DNA of 64,000 nucleotides from assembly GCA_024516035.1 (NCBI GenBank), contig CM044964.1, forward strand, positions 21,740,202 through 21,804,201. Direction: 5' to 3'. Source of the DNA: Bactericera cockerelli. Its lineage: Eukaryota; Arthropoda; Insecta; Hemiptera; Triozidae. Position numbers and translations under genes: made by a program. How positions within the stretch are numbered: position 1 is the first letter of the stretch; each line of letters begins with the position of its first letter. Below are positions 49,405 through 58,800 of this stretch, one piece after another. The notes beneath the pieces were generated by a model. The model was not told the DNA's origin and made no database searches. It saw only the letters and a list, made by a program, of their open reading frames with translations.

Positions 49405-49548
49405 GCTATCATATTTGTGTTAATCACTTTCGCGATATCACAAATACTCAAACTCGCTCAACCAAATCTACGTTGAATCCGGGACTTGAACCACAGACCT
49501 CCAGGTTACAAGTCCACCGCCTTATCGATCAAGCTACTGGGGTGCTGG
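49405..49548 (-). mobile_element. tRNA-derived SINE, family B, inverted neighbour
   Basis: tcactttcgcgatatcacaa, gggacttgaaccacagacct; with the previous copy it forms an inverted pair with a very short spacer. Confidence 0.82.
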
Positions 49549-49641
49549 GGTGGTGTTTGAGTAAATTGTAACCATCACCAAAGTGATTTCATTAACACGG
49601 ATATAATAATGATAGTTTAATTTTTGTGTTTTCAAATTTAA

Positions 49642-49777
49642 CACTTAGACGACCGGCATTGTTTTTCGTAAATTCTCTTGTGGGACCGGCGATAATACGG
49701 CTACCACCGGTGGTACACCCGGTCCATTCCGTACGAACGTGCGTGTACCACCGGTGGTACACCCGGTCGTCTACGTG
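49642..49777. mobile_element. piggyBac-like MITE, 136 bp, beside the acceptor of the Osiris B start exon
   Basis: Flanked by TTAA at 49638-49641 and 49778-49781. Inverted termini are cacttagacgaccgg and the complement of ccggtcgtctacgtg. Internally taccaccggtggtacacccg occurs twice, each with a perfect accaccggtggt dyad. The right TTAA ends 33 bp before exon position 49815. Confidence 0.85.
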
Positions 49778-49869
49778 TTAAAAGTCCCAATTATGATTCC
49801 TTTGTTTCCCCCAGGAACTCGAAAAAAAAACCTCTCGTTATCTCACATCGAACCCTCGACCCTTTCACC

Positions 49870-52800
49870 ATGAAACCACTCAGCCTCGCCCTAGTCCTCT
49901 GTCTCTCCTTCTGCCATCCGGGGGCTGAGGCCCAAAACTCGCTGAACTTCGGCCATGACCTCGTCTACAGGGTGGTCAATGAGTGCTTCCACAAAGGTAA
50001 GTGGTTTCAATTCCCGCCATGGATTATTTTTTTGTATCGATTTTTTACTTTCCTTATCTTATAATAAGGAAAGTATTGTATTCGTCGAAAATTTGACCTA
50101 CCCAGCTTTTCACATTTCTGGACGAATCATAGCCTCAGGATACCAAAAAAGTTGTTTTCAGCCATTGGTCCGTGCGTCTGTCTGTCTGACTGTGTGTCTG
50201 TGTGTGAACAGGATATCTCAAGAAAGGTAAGAGCTAGAGACTTGAATGTAATCTTGGTATGGTAATCAATTCCATACACTAGACGTACCATGAAACTTTT
50301 CTTTGAAATCGGCCGCATTCTGCGGCCGCGGGCCCATAAATATTGGCCGCAAGCACCGCTTTTTTTGTATTGGTTAAAGATACAAAAAAAAGTTAGAGAA
50401 CAACATTTTCTCAAATTAAAAAAATAATAGAGGTCCACTCTGATCATTTTTTTGATATCTTTAACTTTTTGGAACCCGGCCCCAATTTAATGGTATTGTG
50501 GGGGGGACCCGCTTGGACTAACTTTTTTGTTATTCACCTTAGATGGGGGTTGGGACATATCAAATCAAATGATTTTGAGGTGCTGGTTACGAATTTGATT
50601 ACGAAAAAAAAACTATCTGTTGCTGTTGAGTCACCAGTGGCGGAATTCGACTTCTTTTCAGGGGATAAAGAAAGTCGTGTGATGTTTACACTAGATTTTT
50701 CTCTGATTGTACTTAAAACATTAATTATGTAATACAGTTTAACATGGATATAAACGTAAGAGAGACCTTGATATTAGAGAACACTTTCTAGGTCCAATTT
50801 ATAAGAGAAACCTGGATAAAAGAGAAAAATTTCCGGTGTCTGGAATTCTCTTATATTCAGGTTCCACTGTAATAATAAATAAATGTGTGTTCCTTGTGTC
50901 ACTTATCACATGTACCTATAGCACAATTTCAGTGGGTAGTGCCGGATTATAGGATTTTTTCTGTTTTCTATATTCTTGTACATCATTGGTCAAATTCCGT
51001 CATTGGTCACTGCTCACATTAAAGCTTTTCTGTTTTAAAGCTTTTCGACCTGTTCTACATAATCATTATAAAAAAAGGGTTGGGTTGAAGAGATTGTCAT
51101 AGACAATAATCCCACCCTTTAGTTAGGATATCGGCACATGTGTGTGTAATTGTGTATATATTTATCTATTTTTTCGTGTTTATTGTTTCCATTTATATCA
51201 TTATTTTTACTGTATTTATTTATTTACACTTTTTTTTTTACAAAACAATCATCAACAACAACAACAAAAAATATAACAATAAATTAAAAAAAAAACTTAG
51301 AAATATGTACAAAAAGAAATATTAATTTTTATTACAATTGTTTTGTAATCCGGGGCGAAGTTAATGCCTTACTGTACATAATTATGTCTTATTATCTAAT
51401 AAAAATTATTTAAATCCTCCCTGCAGGCTATTCCAAATGCATCAAGCAGAACGTGCTCTCCTATCTGGACGCGGAAACGCCCGAGTCTTCCCGAACAATG
51501 AACGAAGTCGATTCGGACGTTTCCGGCGGCGGCGACGATGACGAACGAAGCATGGATGAGAAGATCGCCGCTAGAGTGCGTCGCTACTTCTTGTCGCACC
51601 AGTTCGTGATCGAGTCGCCCCAGTACATGAAGGACGCGGCCATTGTCTACAACCCCGCCCACAATCCTGCCGACTTCGATGTGGTTTACAAGACCGAGCC
51701 AAACGGACAAGGTGAGTGGAGTTTGAACACTAAATATTTAAATTGTTATTTTAATTTTCTACTGTAAGTAGAAGACTTAAGGACCAATTTATGAAACAGG
51801 GTTAAAATTAGGGCGGAATTAATAGACGTTTTTCTAGTACCTCTGTGGTGCTAAGTCACAGATTGCGTACTGTGTAAGATAGTGAAAACTGACACTTAGC
51901 AATGACTTGTGATATAGAATTTGTCTTTTAATTTCGCCCTTCATCTAATTGGACAATATCCTTAACACACCCTCTAGTGCTGATTTCAACCAATCACAGC
52001 GCACTATATTCAGCTGATATTGTCCACTTTAGATTTATTAATTGTTAATATGTAGTACAAAGTACTTACAATACTTACAGTAGTAAATTAAAATAATAAT
52101 AATATATAAAAAAACAAAAATAGCAGAAGAAAATAGAGCTAATGTCCTACCAAAAGGATGGGGTTATTGCCTGCGGCAATCTCTTCCACCCAACCCTTAC
52201 TTCTCTCCTCTCTTCTCCTAGGTCCAGGCGTCAGAAGTAGGCCAGTATTTACAGTATAAAATTAAAAATAATAATAATAATTTAAAACCAAAAATAGCAG
52301 AAGAAAATAAAGCTAATGTCGTATCTACTGTACTAATACTGTACAAGACTCTTCATTTCTGTCAATTCCACATGTATCCCGTATTTGTCCCATAATGTCC
52401 CATACTTCTATCCTCTCCCCAGCCAGGTCGGGGCGCCAGGAACAGGACAAGACCCTCATGCCCCTCATGATGATGCTCAAGATGAAGATGATTATGCTAA
52501 TCTCATTTGTGTCCCATATTTTTCCCATAAGTGTCCCATATTTGTCCCATAAGTGTCCCATATTTGTCCCATACGTGTCCCATATTTGCCCCATAATGGC
52601 CCATATTTGTCCCATATTTGTCCCATAATGTCCCATACTTCTCTCCTCTCCCCAGCCAGGTCGGGGCGCCAGGAACAGGACAAGACTCTCATGCCCCTCA
52701 TGATGATGCTTAAGATGAAGATGAAGATGATCATGCCAATGATGATGATGATGATAGGGATGAAAGCCACCAAGGCTCTGGTGCTCAGCAAGCTCTCGGT

Positions 52801-55800
52801 CATCATAGTGGTCGCGTTTGTGCTGATGCAGCTGCTCAGCAAGAAGGGTAAGCTTAGAAAAATGTTTTTTTTGTTGACATTTTCATGTCTTTGCTCTGGC
52901 ACATAACCAAAATTATGTAACGAAATTATGTAACGAAATATTAAATTATAAAAAGAGAGAAGAGAAAAAGTATGTGTCATGCGCACAATACGAAATTTGG
53001 TCAGTTAAGTTTTAGACCTTGTGTGGGGTTGTGTGGCTTGAATCAACCACAAATAATGAATTGGAATCTTATACTTAAACTTGAAACTTGAAAGAAAAAT
53101 ACTTGTATGGTGAAAATGAAAAGAATTGCATTTTTATTGAGAAAACTTTTGGACTTGAGAAAATTGGAGGAAAATCCGGAAGCCTATCAACGTTATTTAT
53201 AAACAGTGATGGGAAAACATCAAGCTCGTTGCTCTCGCGAGTATTACCTCGGGAAATGTTGCTGACCGCGAAGATAGAAATCAGTTTCCGCGAATATTTA
53301 AATCACCAGAACCAAACATTCTCCCCCATGAAGGCCAAAATGGGCTTCATAAACAAAACCAACCTTACAATATTTGGTTAGGTAATGGGCACAGCTTAAC
53401 TACTGGTCGCTTTAATTCGCCACTCTTGGTTCGAACAAGAGCTACTCTAACTATTCCATCTTTGCCAGGATACACAGCAATGACTCTTCCAAGAGGCCAA
53501 CTTAAGACAGGAGTGTTTTCAGCTTTGATTAACACTAGGGAACCAGGTTTAAGAGGAGTATCATCTTTCAACCACTTTGACCTTTGCTGCAATTGACTGA
53601 GGTACTCTTCTGAAAACCTTTTCCAAAATGAATGGACCATCTGCTCGATCAGCTTGTATCTTTGGCCAAGATTAAGAGGTGTAGAAATGAACGGCATGTG
53701 CTGAACAGGTTCTTGCATCAGGAAATGAGCCGGCGTCAATGCTTTGGGAGCAGACGGATCTGCATCTTGTTCACAGAGCGGTCTGCTATTCAGGATCGTT
53801 TCAATTTCAATCAGTAGAGTATTCATCTCTTCATAAGACAGGATTTGTGGACCAATGACTTTGGAGAGATGAGACTTGACTTGACGAACACTAATTTCCC
53901 ACAGACCACCGAAATGTGGAGATGCGGGGGGATTGAATCGAAATTCAATTCGTTGATCAAGAAGTTCTTTTTCAAAAGAATCTTTGTAGGGTTTTGAATC
54001 AAGGAATGAATACATTTCATTGAGGATGTTGCTTGCACCGATGAAGTTAGTGCCATTATCTGAATAGAGCACCTTGACAACTCCTCTTCTTGCAAGAAAT
54101 CTTCTAAGTGCTGCCAGAAAACTTTCGGTTGATAGACTAGAAGCAAGCTCAAGGTGCAAAGCTTTGGTTGCCATGCAGACAAAGAGACACAGATAGGCTT
54201 TCTGTGTTTTGATGCCTCTATGTCTTGAAATTGTCACGTTGAAGGGTCCAGCATAATCGACACCAGTGTGCAAAAATGCCTTTGATTCTTCAACTCTACA
54301 CGCAGGCAAATCAGCCATTATTGGAGTGCTAGACTTTGGACAGTGCTTGAAACAAAGAACGCATTTCATAACACGTTGACGCACGATATCACGTCCACCC
54401 AGTATCCAATACTTCTTCCTTAGAATGGAAAGCAGGAGCTGAGGGCCGGTATGTAGATTTCTTTGATGTTCGTAATCAATCAAGAGATTAACAATATGAT
54501 GCTTCTTAGGTAGAATAATTGGGTGAGCATGTTGATAATCAATTTGACTTGCATTGTCTATGCGACCACCACATAAAAGCAAATTATCTTTCACAAAAGG
54601 GCGTAGTTTCAGTAGTTCATATGAGACTTGTTTGTTATTATCTATGTTCTTAAAATCATTAGCAAACACTTCTCTTTGTAGACTTTTAATAAGTTTCGTT
54701 TCCGCCACGATTAAATCTTGACAAGAAATAGGTCCAGGTGGTAGCAATCGGCAGAATTTTAGAACTAGCGCCACCGTTCTTAGCACAATATTCCATTTTG
54801 AAATCCTGCAAGCCATTTGAAGAAGAACACTCTTTTTATGTTCTTGAGGTTGCACATTTGTCAGGACCTTTTGGGTTTTCTCTTCTAATAACTTATCGTT
54901 CAGCATTTGCTCATCCAAGTCATCTTCAGTGACTTGTCGCGAGTTCAAACTTTCGATTGGAGAATTTAACCAGGGTGGACCATGCAAAAACATTTTCTTG
55001 ATATCTCCTGTGAAAGTAATAGGAAATATTCTAATATTAATCAGCAAACCAAACAAGTTTTTACATAATATGGGTCCAGTGTCCAGAACATCATTGAGGG
55101 AAATTCCTGTTGATGTAGCACAACTATCATCAAAAACAATTCTTACTTTGGTAATAGTAGCCTTGTCGAGTTTCACCACAGCATGGTGAGGCATGAAATA
55201 ACCTTCCTCTTGTGGATCACAATCGTGTACCAGTGAGGTGTGACCTTGGTCAATGTGATCATTGATTGCCTTTGAATAATTCTCCTTGAGATCAGGCTGT
55301 AACTTGTCCATGTTCTTCATGTTCAAAAGTCGCTTCTTAGCGCCTTCATAAGAGTTTCCAAGTTTTTTAGAGCTTTCTTTGAATGGCAATGACACTGCGT
55401 ACCTTCCGCTAGACAATTTTTGAGCAGTGCTGATAAAATATTTCTCACATTCTTCTTCATCTAATGTGAGACTTTGAGGTGAAGAAAGTACTTGTTCAAC
55501 GGAACAGAACTTCTGAACAATATCTTCCAATGACGATGCTTCTGGCATAACTTGAGGAACGTGGAAGGTATATGGTGTAGAATGAGACATAGTGGGCATG
55601 CGTCCCATAATAATATCACCTAATGCAGAATTGAAGACGAGTGTTTGATTACAAGGCATAATTTTCCTCTCTCCAATTAGGAAGGGAAAAAGTTCGGCGC
55701 CAATGAGGCAGTCAATATTACTTGGAATGTGAAATGTATCATCACTGAGCTTTAAATCAGATAAATTCTTCCGTAAAGAAATATCCAAGGGACATGTAGG

Positions 55801-58800
55801 CAACTTACTGATTTTGTCTACCACAAGTGCTTCAGAAACAATAAATTGTTTTTCTGAGTCATATCTCGAGGAAAATTGAAAAGACGTTATACCACTAGCT
55901 TGGCTTGAACTTGAATCGATGCCACTGACTTTCATAGAACATGGTTTGTATTTCAGACCCAATTTTTTACAACAACTTTTGGTAATGAAGTTGCACATAC
56001 TAGCGCTATCTAGTAGCATACGCACCTTTACAATTTCACCCGTATTATTTCTTACGTTAACTTTAGCGGTAGCGAGTAGGACTGTATATTCTTGTCTAAC
56101 TTGACTTAAGCTGGCCGAACAACAATTGACAACAGCAGAAATTTTAGGCACTAATTTGTTTTGATCATCGAATGATTTTTCTTCACATGGGTCTACTGGA
56201 GACGAAGAAGAAACATAAGTATTAAGATGCAACAGGGTATGATGTTTAAAATTGCATATTTTGCATGAATGTTTGCTCATGCATTTAATTGCACTATGAT
56301 GAGGACTGAAACAATTAAAACATACTTTTAATCTTTTTACAAGTTCCAGGCGCTGTGACGGTTGAAGTTTACTAAACTCAGGACATTGAAACATTGGGTG
56401 TTTTTCTTGATTACAAACTTGACAGCTAGTAGCATCTTGTAAATCTTGTTTACTACGCGCTGTCACCATAGTAACCATCTTGGATGCAGGCCTTTTTGAC
56501 GAAACTGGAATTGGAACATCTCTTTCTGTACGCTCGATGACTCTGACGTAATCTTGTACAAACTTGATGAGCTCAGAGTACAGAGGGAGGTCTTTACTGG
56601 CCAAACATTTCATCTCAAACTTCTTACAAAGTCCCACATCCAACTTTTTGATTCCTATAGCATACAATATAAATTCGTCCAAATTAGGTATCTTCAACGC
56701 TTTGAGCGCCGCCACTGATGCACCAAATTTATCAATAAAGTTATTATAATCAACTTTAGATTCTTCCTTGATGGGCTTGAAATTAATTATGTTGTCTAAG
56801 TAGTAACTAGCAAGAGATCTGACGTCTTGATACCTATCAGTGAGAGCCTTGAATAATGTCTCATAGTTACTCCCTATTGGAGGAATCCCTGAGCATAAAG
56901 ATAAAGCTTGATCCTTGAGACGGGAAATAAGGTACTGGACCTTTTGGTCATTAGAGAGTGACTTGTTCTCATGAATGACCGTCTTAAATGTCTCGTAGAA
57001 TGTGGGCCAATCTCTGGGATTGCCGTTGAATGAGGCTAATTCTAATGCTGGTAGTCTAGGCAAATCAGTAGTGCATGTAGGAGTAGATGCGCTTACCAAC
57101 TTTTGAATACTGTGCTTTACATGTCCATACATATCAACAAAAGAATCCAAACCTTGAAAAGTAGGCTCATATGCTGGGTCTTCTTCAATCATACCTTCCT
57201 CATACTTTTCTAAGGCTTCTTTGAAATCAGTATATAGAAGATCTAGAGACGCTGCCTTTGCTAGTAAAGTACTCTTCAAGGTCTTATCTACATTTACTTT
57301 CTTACTTACGTCATAGATCTCTTGCATTATCATAAAAATCTTTTCCTTCTTCGCTTTCAAAATCACTTGCTTGGCACTCGGCATTCTGCTGCTTGTGTTC
57401 GGATCCCGGTTCGAAGGACCAAATGTGGGGTTGTGTGGCTTGAATCAACCACAAATAATGAATTGGAATCTTATACTTAAACTTGAAACTTGAAAGAAAA
57501 ATACTTGTATGGTGAAAATGAAAAGAATTGCATTTTTATTGAGAAAACTTTTGGACTTGAGAAAATTGGAGGAAAATCCGGAAGCCTATCAACGTTATTT
57601 ATAAACAGTGATGGGAAAACATCAAGCTCGTTGCTCTCGCGAGTATTACCTCGGGAAATGTTGCTGACCGCGAAGATAGAAATCAGTTTCCGCGAATATT
57701 TAAATCACCAGAACCAAACACCTTGAATAGTAAAGATGAAAATGTCCCAATGGTTGTAGACTCGTATGCAAGCGTTATTGCGTAGTAGTCACTGTGGCAG
57801 AGTGAGTTAGCGCGCTAGGCATTGCACACATGGTGACCTGGGTTCGATTCCCAGCGGGGGAGGATTTTTTTTAAGCTTTATTAGGAGGACAAAGTACAGG
57901 CAACAGTATAAAATTAAGAAAAGAGAAAAAAAAAAAACAAACAAATGACAAAATAAATAAGTAAAGAAAAGAAAATAACAATAATGTCCTACCTAAAGGG
58001 CGGGGTTATTGAAAAAAAAAAAATTGGTTTATTATATCACAATTTTAGTGGGTAGCGCATAATTACAGGACTTTACCGTATCTGTGTTATCCTAATATCT
58101 TATTTTTGCCTTTTTTTACGAGGGGGAAAAAAATTCTAAGGAAACAGTGAACCCAATACGCAAATAGCGAACAAAACCGAACCCAAGAACAAGGACCACG
58201 GAGTATAAACACATAGTGATATGTATTTACACCCCCAAGTCTCAGCTATCGAGAAAAGCCTTACCAACTATGTGAGATCGGGAGAATGGGATTTGGCGAA
58301 CCCACTAAAAACAACCCCTCGTTGAACCAAGGTAGAAAATGTGGGAACTATAATATCATCATAGGGTGGCGTCATCGTCAACGATGGTAGCCAGACAGTG
58401 GAGGAATGACTCAGCACTTCTACCACTGTCTTTACAAGGAGGCTAATAATTGACAAGGGCCCCCAGAACCAAGCCAATGCTGGTCTACTCTCTGTTTATA
58501 GTCCCCCAGCCAGACTACTGGTCTACTCCCTGTTTATAATCCCCCAGCCAGACTTGCATCCAGATTTTTGCAACTATAATATTGCATCCAGATTTTTTGC
58601 CTATAATTCCGCCACTGCTCACAAACTCGTATATGTATGTATGTTCTTATTATATCTTCATTTAATTCATTTCACCTCCCCTCACCTCACTTCCACCTCA
58701 CAGGTATGATGCCCATGAATATGATGGCCATGCCCATGCCGCCAGCCGGCACCGAGTCCGCCACCCCCCCCTCCAGCTACGGCGTCGCCTCCATGACCAC

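Larger units (their letters stand above)
53022..57720 (-). mobile_element. BEL/Pao LTR retrotransposon, RT-deleted
   Basis: 4.7-kb element on the minus strand in the last intron of Osiris B. 297-bp LTRs at each end; flanking 5-bp duplication ccttg at 53017-53021 and 57721-57725. A candidate primer-binding site lies 2 bp inside the 5' LTR (complement of tcgaaggacca, 57411-57421), and a purine tract (gggggagaa on the minus strand, 53319-53327) lies next to the 3' LTR. One long frame fills the interior. The RT core is missing, so the copy is non-autonomous. Confidence 0.95.

Noticed and set aside
50045..50110. Helitron terminus at the hairpin-tipped repeat
   Set aside because: A hairpin is present, but no CTRR end or 5' TC was found at a consistent distance, so the class is left open.
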